Positions 8,253-17,385 of a stretch of 34,463 nucleotides of DNA are shown piece by piece. The notes below the pieces were generated by a model. The model did not search any database, was not told where the DNA came from, and saw only the letters and a program-made list of their open reading frames with translations. Position numbers and translations under genes: made by a program. How positions within the stretch are numbered: position 1 is the stretch's first letter; each line of letters begins with the position of its first letter. The DNA is from Bacilli bacterium (GTDB lineage Bacteria > Bacillota_I > Bacilli_A > RF39 > UBA660): positions 1 to 34,463 of the forward strand of contig JAQUFX010000001.1 of NCBI GenBank assembly GCA_028684435.1, written 5' to 3'.

Positions 8253-9023
8253 ATGCCTATTATTATTTATATTGATTTAGTAATATTAATTAATTTTATT
8301 ATTGATTTATTACTTCTTATTAGTGTCGATTTACTTTTAAAAAGAAAAGCAAAATTTAAAAGAATAATTATAGCATCTATATTAGGGAGTATATCAACCT
8401 TGTTATTATTTTATATTAATAATAATTTTATGTTATTAATATTTAAACTGTTTATTAGTATATTAATGGTTATTATAGCTTTTAAATATGAAACATTTAA
8501 TTATTTTAAAGATAATATTATATGGCTTTATATATTAGGAATAATATTAGGAGGAACAATTTTTCTTCTTAATAATCAAATAGCTTTAGTTAATAATGGT
8601 TTAGTTTTTTCAGAAAGTGGTTTTAAAATTAATATAATTATTTTATGTATTATTAGTCCAATAATAATTTATAAATATTTACAATATCAAAAAAGTTATC
8701 AAAATATTTATTCTGAAACTTATGATGTTGACATATATTATAAAGGAATAAAAATAACTGGTACTGGTTTTTTAGATACTGGTAATAAAATAAAAGATCC
8801 TTACTTTGGAAGACCAATTATATTAATTAATAAAGATCTTATTAAAAAAGAAGTCAATACTTTTTTAGTCCCTTATAATTCAGTTGGATATAAAGGTATG
8901 CTTAAAGTATTTAAACCGGATAAAGTTAAAATAAATGAAAAAATTACTAAAAAAGTCTTAATTGGTTTAGCTGATGTTAATTTAAATGGCATAAAAATAG
9001 TTTTAAATACGGAGGTAGTGTGA
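8253..9023 (+). CDS. spoIIGA: SpoIIGA, sporulation sigma-E processing aspartic protease
   Basis: Five-TM N-terminus, aspartic protease motif 'GTGFLDTGNKIKDPYFGRPIILINK', immediately upstream of sigE. Confidence 0.9.
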   Translation: MPIIIYIDLVILINFIIDLLLLISVDLLLKRKAKFKRIIIASILGSISTLLLFYINNNFMLLIFKLFISILMVIIAFKYETFNYFKDNIIWLYILGIILGGTIFLLNNQIALVNNGLVFSESGFKINIIILCIISPIIIYKYLQYQKSYQNIYSETYDVDIYYKGIKITGTGFLDTGNKIKDPYFGRPIILINKDLIKKEVNTFLVPYNSVGYKGMLKVFKPDKVKINEKITKKVLIGLADVNLNGIKIVLNTEVV

Positions 9024-9202
9024 GATATAAAACATAAAAATAAGACACAAAAAAATGAACACCGTTATTACCATGTTTTAACATGTTAATTTAAATTAAA
9101 ATTATGCTGTTTGCTCTTGGGTAATATTATAAATAAATAGAAAGGAAAAGTCAAAAAGGAGTAAATCCCATTCCTTTTTGAGAAGGTCGTTTTACGATCT
9201 AT

Positions 9203-9907
9203 ATGGTAGTTAATATGAAAAAGATATTATTATGGTTATGTAAAGTATTTAAAATAAGAAGTGAATTATTATTTGTCGGTAGTACTGATATTCTCCCTCC
9301 CCCTTTATCAAAAGAAGAAGAATTAAATTATATTATAAGATTTAAAGAAGGAGACCAGCTAGCTAGAGATAAACTTATTGAACATAATTTAAGATTAGTT
9401 GTTTTTTTAGCTAAAAAATATGAAAGTACGGGTTATGATATTGAAGATTTAGTAAGTATTGGCTCAATTGGTTTAATTAAAGGTATTCAAACTTACAAAC
9501 CAGATAAAAACATTAAATTAGCAACTTATTCAAGTCGATGTATTACTAATGAAATATTAATGTTTATTAGAAAAAATAAACGCAGAAAATCTGAAATTAG
9601 TTTTGAAGATGCTATTAATTTCGATACAGAAGGAAATGAACTTCATTTAGAAGATATTTTAGGTACCGAAGAAGATATTGTTTATAAAAGCTTTGAAGAA
9701 AAAACTGATAAAGAAAGTTTAGAAAAAGAACTAAATTTACTTACCGAGAGAGAAAAAATCATTATGACTTTAAGATATGGTTTAAATAATACTGATGATT
9801 ACACCCAAAAAGAAGTAGCTGAAATGTTAGGAATAAGTCAGTCTTATATATCGAGAATCGAAAAAAAGGTTATTAAAAAAGTTAAGTCATTATTAGAAAG
9901 TAGATAA
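9203..9907 (+). CDS. sigE: RNA polymerase sporulation sigma factor SigE precursor
   Basis: Pro-sequence plus 'LPPPLSKEEELNYIIRF..GDQLARDKLIEHNLRLVVFLAKKYESTGYDIEDLVSIGSIGLIKG', 'QKEVAEMLGISQSYISRIEKK'. Confidence 0.95.
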   Translation: MVVNMKKILLWLCKVFKIRSELLFVGSTDILPPPLSKEEELNYIIRFKEGDQLARDKLIEHNLRLVVFLAKKYESTGYDIEDLVSIGSIGLIKGIQTYKPDKNIKLATYSSRCITNEILMFIRKNKRRKSEISFEDAINFDTEGNELHLEDILGTEEDIVYKSFEEKTDKESLEKELNLLTEREKIIMTLRYGLNNTDDYTQKEVAEMLGISQSYISRIEKKVIKKVKSLLESR

Positions 9908-9914
9908 TCTGAAT

Positions 9915-9959
9915 AAAAAAAGCTCCTTAAAACCAAGATAACTTTGGAAGGAGTTTTTT
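9915..9959 (+). promoter_or_regulatory. Terminator-like hairpin sequestering the sigG SD
   Basis: CTCCTT (9923-9928) pairs with AAGGAG (9948-9953), CCAA (9933-9936) with TTGG (9944-9947); flanked by A-run and T-run. Confidence 0.8.
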
Positions 9960-9961
9960 AT

Positions 9962-10735
9962 TTGAGTAAATATAAAGTAGATATAATAGGAATTGATACT
10001 AATAATTTAAAAGTACTGAAAAAAGATGAAATGAATGTCTTATTTAAAAAATTTCAAAATGGTAATAATAATGCCAAAGAAGAATTAATAAATGGTAATT
10101 TAAAATTAGTTCTCAGTATTATTAAAAAATATAATAATGGTAAATATGATATGAATGATTTATTCCAAATTGGATGTATTGGTTTAATTAAAGCAGTTGA
10201 TAATTTTTCTCTTGATTATAATGTCATGTTTTCAACCTATGCTGTTCCTCTTATATTGGGAGAAGTAAAAAGATATATTAGAGATTCCAGTGTTGTAAGA
10301 ATTAGTCGCAGTATTAGAGATAATGCTTATCAAATATTAAAGTATAAAGATAAATATTTACTCGAACATGGTATTGAACCAACTTATGATGATATATGTA
10401 ATTATTTAGGAATAACTGAATATGAATTATCTTCAGCTTTAGAAAGTTTAATTACTCCAATTAGTATCTTTAGTCCGATATATAATGATGGGGGAGATAC
10501 AATATATTTACTTGATCAATTACCTGATAAAAAAGAAAAAGTTGATAAAGATGATTCAATAAGTTTACAAAGAGCATTAAATAAAATTAATGAAAGAGAA
10601 TCAAGTGTCCTTTATGCTAGATATATTTATGGCAAAACCCAAATGGAAATAGCAGATGACTTAGGTGTTTCACAAGCCCAAGTATCAAGAATAGAAAAAA
10701 ATGCTATCAAGAATGTCAAACGCTTAATGAAATAA
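9962..10735 (+). CDS. sigG: RNA polymerase sporulation sigma factor SigG (TTG start)
   Basis: 'YKVDIIGIDTNNLKVLKKDEM', 'FSTYAVPLILGEVKRYIRDSSVVRISRSIRDNAY', 'QMEIADDLGVSQAQVSRIEK'. TTG 9962 is 8 nt after AAGGAG. Confidence 0.93.
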   Translation: MSKYKVDIIGIDTNNLKVLKKDEMNVLFKKFQNGNNNAKEELINGNLKLVLSIIKKYNNGKYDMNDLFQIGCIGLIKAVDNFSLDYNVMFSTYAVPLILGEVKRYIRDSSVVRISRSIRDNAYQILKYKDKYLLEHGIEPTYDDICNYLGITEYELSSALESLITPISIFSPIYNDGGDTIYLLDQLPDKKEKVDKDDSISLQRALNKINERESSVLYARYIYGKTQMEIADDLGVSQAQVSRIEKNAIKNVKRLMK

Positions 10736-10771
10736 TATAAGTTTATTACCATATAATTAATTGGTGGTAAT

Positions 10772-11002
10772 ATGTTAATGAGCGATCTTCAAAGAAAAGA
10801 TATAGTTAATATTATAAATGGAGCTAGGTTAGGTAAAATTGTCGATATAGATGTAACTAAAGAAGGTTATATTAATAGTTTAATAGTTGAATCAGCTAAA
10901 TTAATGAGAAAAATAAGTTATGGTAACGAAGTAAATATTACCTTTAAACAAATAGTTACTATTGGAAGTGATGTAATATTAGTTGATTTATCAATTAAAT
11001 AA
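10772..11002 (+). CDS. ylmC: YlmC/YmxH family PRC-barrel sporulation protein
   Basis: 'MSDLQRKDIVNIINGARLGKIVDIDV'; canonical position after sigG. Confidence 0.85.
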   Translation: MLMSDLQRKDIVNIINGARLGKIVDIDVTKEGYINSLIVESAKLMRKISYGNEVNITFKQIVTIGSDVILVDLSIK

Positions 11003-11052
11003 TTCATCTTTTTTTAATTTCTTTTTAATGATAAAATAATAATGAGGTAATT

Positions 11053-11526
11053 ATGAATAAGAAAATATTAATTTCTGCCAGTATAATTTTATTTTTAGAT
11101 CAAATTTCGAAAATATTAATTGATTTATATTTAAGTATCAATGATTCATTTACTATTATTAACAATTTTTTTCATATTACTTATGTAAATAATTATGGAG
11201 CTGCTTTTGGAATATTAAATAATAAAATTTGGTTATTAATTATATTTACATTATTAACTGTTTTTATTGTATATAGATATATAAATACATTTAAAATAAA
11301 TAAAAGAAACGAAATTGCTTTCAGTTTTTTATTAGGTGGAATATTAGGAAATTTAATTGATCGATTATTTCTAGGTTATATTAGAGATTTTTTAGATTTT
11401 AAGATCTTTGGATATAATTTTCCGGTCTTTAATTTAGGAGATACATTTATCTTTTTGGGAGCAATTTTATTAATAATAGCAATTTATAAAGGAGAAGACA
11501 ATGCAAATAGTAGTAAATCAAAATAA
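11053..11526 (+). CDS. lspA: Lipoprotein signal peptidase
   Basis: Asp motifs 'LDQISKIL', 'NYGAAFGIL', 'GNLIDRLFLGYIRDFLDF', 'FNLGDTFI'. Confidence 0.95.
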   Translation: MNKKILISASIILFLDQISKILIDLYLSINDSFTIINNFFHITYVNNYGAAFGILNNKIWLLIIFTLLTVFIVYRYINTFKINKRNEIAFSFLLGGILGNLIDRLFLGYIRDFLDFKIFGYNFPVFNLGDTFIFLGAILLIIAIYKGEDNANSSKSK

Positions 11527-12385
11527 TATTAGAATTGATAAATATTTAAGTAATATTACTGAATATTCCCGTGCTTTAATCCAAAAAATGATTGAAGGAG
11601 GATATATATTAGTAAATAATAATAATATTAAAGCCAAACATTTACTTCAAAATGGCGATATTATAATTATTAAGGATGGATTTATCAAAAATCATCATTT
11701 AGAACCAGAAGAAATAAAATTAGATATTGTCTTTGAAGATCAAGATTTAATTGTTATTAATAAACCTTCAGGAATGGTAGTTCATCCTGGTAATGGCAAC
11801 AAATCAGGTACTTTAGTTAATGCTTTACTTAATCATACTAATAAATTAAGTAGAGATGAAGTAAGACCAGGCATTGTTCACCGAATTGATAAAGATACTA
11901 GTGGATTAATATTAATTGCTAAAAATGATAAAGTTCATGAATTATTAGCGGCCAAATTTAAAAATAAAACTATAACCCGCGAATATATTGCTCTATTAAT
12001 TGGAGAATTAAAAACAGATACGGCTACAATTGATGCTCCAATTGGAAGAGATGTTCATGATCGCATGAAAATGAATGTAACTAATATTAATGCTAAAAAA
12101 GCTATTACTCATTTATCAGTACTAAAAAGATATCAAGGTTATACTTTAGTAAATTTCAAATTAGAAACTGGACGAACTCATCAAATAAGAGTGCATGCTA
12201 GATATATAGGGTATCCAGTATTTAATGATCCAGTATATACCAAAAATAAAAGTACATCTTTTGGCCAGTATTTGCATTCAAGTAAATTAGAATTTATTCA
12301 TCCTGTTACAAAAGAACGCTTAATTTTTGAGTGTCCTTTACCAAAAGAATTTAATGATTTTTTAATTAATTTAGAAACCAAATAA
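11501..12385 (+). CDS. RluA/RluD family pseudouridine synthase
   Basis: N-terminal S4 domain; 'RPGIVHRIDKDTSGLILIAKND', 'LETGRTHQIRVHARYIGYPVFNDPVY'. Confidence 0.95.
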   Translation: MQIVVNQNNIRIDKYLSNITEYSRALIQKMIEGGYILVNNNNIKAKHLLQNGDIIIIKDGFIKNHHLEPEEIKLDIVFEDQDLIVINKPSGMVVHPGNGNKSGTLVNALLNHTNKLSRDEVRPGIVHRIDKDTSGLILIAKNDKVHELLAAKFKNKTITREYIALLIGELKTDTATIDAPIGRDVHDRMKMNVTNINAKKAITHLSVLKRYQGYTLVNFKLETGRTHQIRVHARYIGYPVFNDPVYTKNKSTSFGQYLHSSKLEFIHPVTKERLIFECPLPKEFNDFLINLETK

Positions 12386-12791
12386 TAGTAAATAGTATAA
12401 TATTATAAATAAGCCAAAATAGATAAAATATTATTACATATGATAAATTATTATTAATTTTATTAGTTTGAATAAATAAATATATTGCGCTTATGAATAT
12501 AACTATTATTGATATTAAGAATAATAATATATTATTAAAATCATAAATTATAAAACTATATAGCCAGCTTAATATTAAATTTATTAATAAAGCAAATATG
12601 TAATTATTATTAATATTTTCATATTTTATAATAGTAAAGATACTGGTTGTAATTAGAACAAAAGAAACAATCCAACCTAAATAATAAATAAATATATTAG
12701 GCATCAACCAAGGCAAATTTAATGTATTTAAATAGTTATGAAGTGGAAAAAATAAAAAAGAAGTGAAATATAAAAAGAAAATAATAGTCAT
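12366..12791 (-). CDS. TspO/MBR-like five-TM protein
   Basis: 'LNLPWLMPNIFIYYLGWIVSFVLI', 'LLINLILSWLYSFIIYD', 'FYLFWLIYNIILFTIIWFLN' resemble TspO PxW...LGW / LN..WS / W..yn....W.lN patterns. Confidence 0.65.
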   Translation of the reverse strand: MTIIFFLYFTSFLFFPLHNYLNTLNLPWLMPNIFIYYLGWIVSFVLITTSIFTIIKYENINNNYIFALLINLILSWLYSFIIYDFNNILLFLISIIVIFISAIYLFIQTNKINNNLSYVIIFYLFWLIYNIILFTIIWFLN

Positions 12792-12876
12792 TGAAAAAGA
12801 ATTTTTTATAATATTATCACCCTTTACATAACTAGAACTTTGTTATAAAATAATATATGCAAAAGGAGAATATAGT

Positions 12877-13995
12877 ATGAGTATAACCGTTAATACAAAA
12901 GATGAAATAATTATGAGATTAGTTCATTATTTTGTTACTGAAGAAAATTATCAACCAATTATTATAAATGGTGTTAAAAATGAAATCTGGCTTGAAAATT
13001 TAGAAGCTCAATATCGTATAATTCGGATTAATTCTAATTATATACATAATAAAGATCAATTAATTTTCGATAATTATAAAGTAAAAAGTATAGCTAAACA
13101 AGTAAAGAAAAAAACTTTATCTTTTAAAGTTAATATTTTAAATATTTTACTGGATTTAAATGAAGAAATAAATATTCAAAATGATAAAAATATTGATACC
13201 TTTAAAATTAAAACTTTAAAAGATGTTAGAAATGATAATGGAATTTCAAAATTATTTCCGAAATTAAAAACCTTTACATTAAGTAAAGAAAATAATGTTG
13301 AATTAATTGTTAATATAACTAATGATATAAATAAAAAAACTGAAAAAAATAATATTACTTATGATAATATTTTCAAACCTAAAAAGATAATAGTTACTAA
13401 AATTTTAATTATTATAAATGTTATTATGTTTATTTTTAGTACTATGTATCCTAATGTTTTTAATTTATTTTTTCTTAATTCTGATTTAGTTAAAATGGGT
13501 GAATACTGGAGATTGTTTACGGCAGCTTTTTTACATGCTAATGTTTTTCATTTACTAGTAAATATGTATTCTTTACACATTATAGGTACTCAAGTAGAAA
13601 CCTTTTTAGGGAAAAGAAAATTTTTAATTGTTTATTTTGGTTCAGCTATAGTAGCTAGTTTAATGTCAGCAGTTATTACACAAGGTAATAGCGTTGGGGC
13701 ATCTGGGGCTTTATTTGGTTTATTAGGATGCTTATTATATTTTGGTTATCATTATAGGATATATTTTGGTAGTGTTTTAACAAGTCAAATCGTGCCAGTT
13801 ATATTGATTAACTTATTAATTGGATTTACGATTCCTATGATCGATAATGCTGCTCATATAGGTGGTTTAATTGGCGGGTTATTTATAACTATGGCTATTG
13901 GAATAGGTAAGAAAGATAAAACAACAATGATAAATGGTATCATAGTTAGTTTTATTTATATCGCATTTTTAACATATTTATTATTTTTAAATTAA
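12877..13995 (+). CDS. Rhomboid-family intramembrane serine protease (GluP-like, N-terminal soluble domain)
   Basis: 'GEYWRLFTAAFLHANVFHLLVNMYSL', 'GASGALFGLLG', 'AAHIGGLIGG'. Confidence 0.93.
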   Translation: MSITVNTKDEIIMRLVHYFVTEENYQPIIINGVKNEIWLENLEAQYRIIRINSNYIHNKDQLIFDNYKVKSIAKQVKKKTLSFKVNILNILLDLNEEINIQNDKNIDTFKIKTLKDVRNDNGISKLFPKLKTFTLSKENNVELIVNITNDINKKTEKNNITYDNIFKPKKIIVTKILIIINVIMFIFSTMYPNVFNLFFLNSDLVKMGEYWRLFTAAFLHANVFHLLVNMYSLHIIGTQVETFLGKRKFLIVYFGSAIVASLMSAVITQGNSVGASGALFGLLGCLLYFGYHYRIYFGSVLTSQIVPVILINLLIGFTIPMIDNAAHIGGLIGGLFITMAIGIGKKDKTTMINGIIVSFIYIAFLTYLLFLN

Positions 13996-14030
13996 AATGC
14001 AGTAAAAAAAAATTATGAAATGATAAAGTA

Positions 14031-14070
14031 AAAAGTAGACACAAATAATAATAGTGGTCTACTTTTTTTT
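14031..14070. terminator. Convergent terminator
   Basis: AAAAGTAGAC (14031-14040) / GTCTACTTTT (14057-14066) plus T-run; overlaps the stop codon of the minus-strand 82-aa ORF. Confidence 0.8.
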
Positions 14071-14307
14071 AATGTTTATACAATCCGGGATATAAACAAT
14101 TTCTTTTTTGTCAGTTATTAAATAATTATTTGTTTTGGCAATTATTTTAGCATTAAAGATGTGATCTTTAGTTTCAATTATAGCATCAATAGGTAATTGA
14201 TTTAAACTTATATCATTAATACTTCTATTTGATAAACCATAAAATGTATATTGAGAGTTTTTGATGTTTTCATCTATTTTATTTTTAAATATTTCTGGTA
14301 AATTCAT
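14059..14307 (-). CDS. Hypothetical 82-aa protein
   Basis: Good SD on minus strand (GGAGGG) 5' of ATG; no family recognised. Confidence 0.6.
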   Translation of the reverse strand: MNLPEIFKNKIDENIKNSQYTFYGLSNRSINDISLNQLPIDAIIETKDHIFNAKIIAKTNNYLITDKKEIVYIPDCINIKKK

Positions 14308-14369
14308 CCTTATCCCTCCACTTATAATATTATATGTATATAAAGCTTAAATGAGATAAAAATAATAAT

Positions 14370-15437
14370 ATGAAAAAAAATATCCCCCTTATATTTATAC
14401 TTATTTTATTAATGATTTTTAGTTTAATTAATAATTATAGCGCTAAATATATAATGATAGAATATGATAATTATTTTATTAAACAATTAATATGGTATGC
14501 AATAGGTTTTATTATTATTTTTATTATGAGTAAAATTAATCTTAATTATCTTTTTAAATATAGCTTTTGGTTATACTTATTTGGTAATTTATTATTAATA
14601 ATTACCTTATTCTGGGGAGTTAATGTTAATGGAAGTACTTCATGGCTAAGCTTAGGTTTTATTAATTTTCAACCAAGTGAATTAGTTAAAGTTATTTTGA
14701 TAATATATTTATATTCATTTAGTAAAAAATATACTTACTATAGTAACTTAAAATATATTTTGCTTATTTCATTAATAATATTAATACCTAGTATACTAAC
14801 CTTTTTAGAACCTGATACTGGAGCTATAGTAATTTATATAATTATTTATATATCATTTTTAATATCGAGAAATTTAGATAAATGGTGGTATATATTAAGT
14901 GTTATTTTAATTGTTTTGGTAATTATTTCTTTTTTTATATTGTATTATTTTTTTCAAAATACTTTTATAAATATATTTGGGACTTCATTTTTCTATCGAA
15001 TGGATCGTATAACCGAATTTATTAAAGGGGAGGGTTATCAAATAAATAAAGCTTTAATTTCTATTGGATCATCAGGTTTATTGGGAAGAGGAATTAGGAA
15101 TATCCCTGAATATTTTCCTGAAGCTCCAACTGATTTTGCTTTTACTTTACTTGTTAATAATATAGGTTTAGCAGGTGGAGTTATATTCTTAACAATATAT
15201 TTTTATTTTATATATTTAATTATTAATAAATATTATATAAACAAAGATTTAATATTACCTATTATTTTGATATTAATGATTCAGTTTTCAATTAATGTAT
15301 TAATGAATATAGGATTGTTACCTATTATCGGAATAACCTTACCATTTATTAGTTATGGGGGAAGTAGTTTACTTTCTTATATGATTCTTATTGGTTTAGT
15401 TATTAATGTAAAAAAAGCATCAAATGATACTTATTAA
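14370..15437 (+). CDS. SEDS family protein (FtsW/RodA/SpoVE)
   Basis: 'GSTSWLSLGFINFQPSELVKV', 'LEPDTGAIVIY', 'GRGIRNIPEYFPEAPTDFAFTLLVNNIGL', 'LPIIGITLPFISYGGSSLLSYM'. Confidence 0.92.
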   Translation: MKKNIPLIFILILLMIFSLINNYSAKYIMIEYDNYFIKQLIWYAIGFIIIFIMSKINLNYLFKYSFWLYLFGNLLLIITLFWGVNVNGSTSWLSLGFINFQPSELVKVILIIYLYSFSKKYTYYSNLKYILLISLIILIPSILTFLEPDTGAIVIYIIIYISFLISRNLDKWWYILSVILIVLVIISFFILYYFFQNTFINIFGTSFFYRMDRITEFIKGEGYQINKALISIGSSGLLGRGIRNIPEYFPEAPTDFAFTLLVNNIGLAGGVIFLTIYFYFIYLIINKYYINKDLILPIILILMIQFSINVLMNIGLLPIIGITLPFISYGGSSLLSYMILIGLVINVKKASNDTY

Positions 15438-15640
15438 CGATAATAATAAGGATTATAATTATAACCACCATAATAATTGTATCCATAAGGATAGTAGGAA
15501 GGATAATATACTGGAGGATTAACATAAACAGGTCTAGGTCTAGCAGCTGAAGCAATAGCAGCTCCTCCTAAACCACCTAAAAGAAAAGGTACTAGAAAAT
15601 ATCTATCTCCATTATTATTTGGAATATTTGAATAATACAT
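15434..15640 (-). CDS. Small Tyr-rich protein, putative spore coat protein
   Basis: MYYSNIPNNNGDRYFLVPFLLGGLGGAAIASAARPRPVYVNPPVYYPSYYPYGYNYYGGYNYNPYYYR; SD AAAGGAGC; SigK-like promoter directly upstream. ORF track start 15766 is too far upstream. Confidence 0.75.
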   Translation of the reverse strand: MYYSNIPNNNGDRYFLVPFLLGGLGGAAIASAARPRPVYVNPPVYYPSYYPYGYNYYGGYNYNPYYYR

Positions 15641-15660
15641 AATAAAAGCTCCTTTCATTT

Positions 15661-15687
15661 TATTATATGAAAAGAGCTTATTTGTGT
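15661..15687 (-). promoter_or_regulatory. SigK-type promoter for Tyr-rich protein
   Basis: On minus strand: AC (15687-15686), 16 nt, CATATAATA (15669-15661), matching AC-N16/17-CATANNNTA. Confidence 0.6.
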
Positions 15688-16520
15688 TAGTTATTATATA
15701 AACGATAAAAATTAAATGAAGGTGAGTTAAATAATCTAATAGGGTATTTACTAGTACCAAGACCACTTGAAATATATATATCAGTATTATCTATTTTATA
15801 CTTTTCATCATAATATGTTTTAGCTCCCTCGGGGGTATATATGGTTCCTATAAAAGGAATTCTGATTTGACCATTATGAGAATGACCAGCTAAAACTAAA
15901 TCAACTTTTTGTTCAATATCTAATATTACATCGGGTTCATGAATTAGTAAAATAGTGTAATAGTCTTTATTATAATTCGCAAATGCTTTTGAAATATCTA
16001 TTTTATTTTTCAGTTTACTTTCAAGTCCAATAATATTTATAGGAGTATTATCTTGATAATAAAAAGTAATCAATTCATTTTTTAAAACCTTAAAAGAAGT
16101 ATTATCAATTAATTTATTAAAAGTTTCACTATAATCATGATTGCCTTTAATTAAATAATAAGCAATATTAGCTTTTACCTTATTAAATTCTTTTAAAAAA
16201 TCATTTATCTCATTATTTTTCATTATATAATGTTTATCAATTAAATCACCAGTAAAAACTATAATATCCGGATTTAATAAATTGATTTCACTAACAATTT
16301 TTTTTAAATCATTTAATTTTATAGTTGTTCCATAATGCATATCAGAAAAATGTACTATTTTTAAACCATGATGGTTAATATTTATTTTATTATTTATGAT
16401 TGCATATTCTTTGATATTTAAAGTCTTAATTGAAGTACTATATAAAATAGCAATCGTTAATAATACTATTAATAAATAAATTATTTTTCTAATAATTCTT
16501 TTTTTTTCTTTTTTTTTCAT
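15687..16520 (-). CDS. Calcineurin-like metallophosphoesterase (YkuE-type, membrane-anchored)
   Basis: 'KIVHFSDMHYGT', 'PDIIVFTGDLID', 'LIKGNHDY', 'LLIHEPDV', 'LVLAGHSHNGQIR'. Confidence 0.93.
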   Translation of the reverse strand: MKKKEKKRIIRKIIYLLIVLLTIAILYSTSIKTLNIKEYAIINNKININHHGLKIVHFSDMHYGTTIKLNDLKKIVSEINLLNPDIIVFTGDLIDKHYIMKNNEINDFLKEFNKVKANIAYYLIKGNHDYSETFNKLIDNTSFKVLKNELITFYYQDNTPINIIGLESKLKNKIDISKAFANYNKDYYTILLIHEPDVILDIEQKVDLVLAGHSHNGQIRIPFIGTIYTPEGAKTYYDEKYKIDNTDIYISSGLGTSKYPIRLFNSPSFNFYRLYNN

Positions 16521-16656
16521 TGGACCTCCTTATAAATAAATCAATTATTAATTTTATATTTTATTTATAAAATGATTTTATCATAATTTTTCATAATAAT
16601 GTTTTAAAAAAAAAAAGATTATGATATACTGTACATAATAATGAAGGAGTGTAGAT

Positions 16657-17385
16657 ATGAGTAAGATATATAAAATAGTATTTATCGTATTAATTACTTT
16701 ATTTATAAGCAATATAAAAGTGTTTGCAGTAAACACTACATGTACATATGAAGAGAAAGCAAATCTAAATGATATAGCAGGAAAAATTACTGCAAATTAT
16801 AAAATAGATGAAACAAAAGAGAAATATGAATTTACTAATCCTGATACGGGAGAAAAATCAATTGAAGAACAAATAAACACTAAATTTATTATTAGTATTT
16901 ATAATATTTTAGATGATGTTTATATTATTCAAACTAATGATGTTGATAGTGAAGAAGTAAGTATTCATTATGATGAAGCAACAAAAGGGGTATATACATT
17001 TGAAGCTAATAATACTTCTGATATTATAAAATATACCTATAATATTTATTCAAACTTAGAAGGGTGCCGAGGAGAAATATTAAAAACTTTTGTTTTTACA
17101 AAACCAAAAATTAATATGTATTCTCAATATGGAATATGTAAAGGCTTAGAAGATACTGATTTTTGTCAAAAATATATAACAGAGGAATTAAATCTTACTG
17201 AAAATGGTCTTTATGAAAAAGTTCAAGCAATGCAAAAATCAACAGTAAAAGTAAAAGAAAAGAATAATAAAGAGGGTATATCAGATTTTATAATTGATAA
17301 TTATATTTATTTAATAATTGGTACTATTGTAATAAGTGGGGCAGTTGTAGGGTATATAATTGTTAAAAAAAGGAGAGCCCTATGA
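16657..17385 (+). CDS. Exported protein with C-terminal TM anchor, unknown function (Tad-locus associated)
   Basis: N-terminal signal (MSKIYKIVFIVLITLFISNIKVFA), paired Cys, C-terminal TM 'YIYLIIGTIVISGAVVGYIIVKKRRAL'; ATGA overlap with next ORF. Confidence 0.75.
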   Translation: MSKIYKIVFIVLITLFISNIKVFAVNTTCTYEEKANLNDIAGKITANYKIDETKEKYEFTNPDTGEKSIEEQINTKFIISIYNILDDVYIIQTNDVDSEEVSIHYDEATKGVYTFEANNTSDIIKYTYNIYSNLEGCRGEILKTFVFTKPKINMYSQYGICKGLEDTDFCQKYITEELNLTENGLYEKVQAMQKSTVKVKEKNNKEGISDFIIDNYIYLIIGTIVISGAVVGYIIVKKRRAL

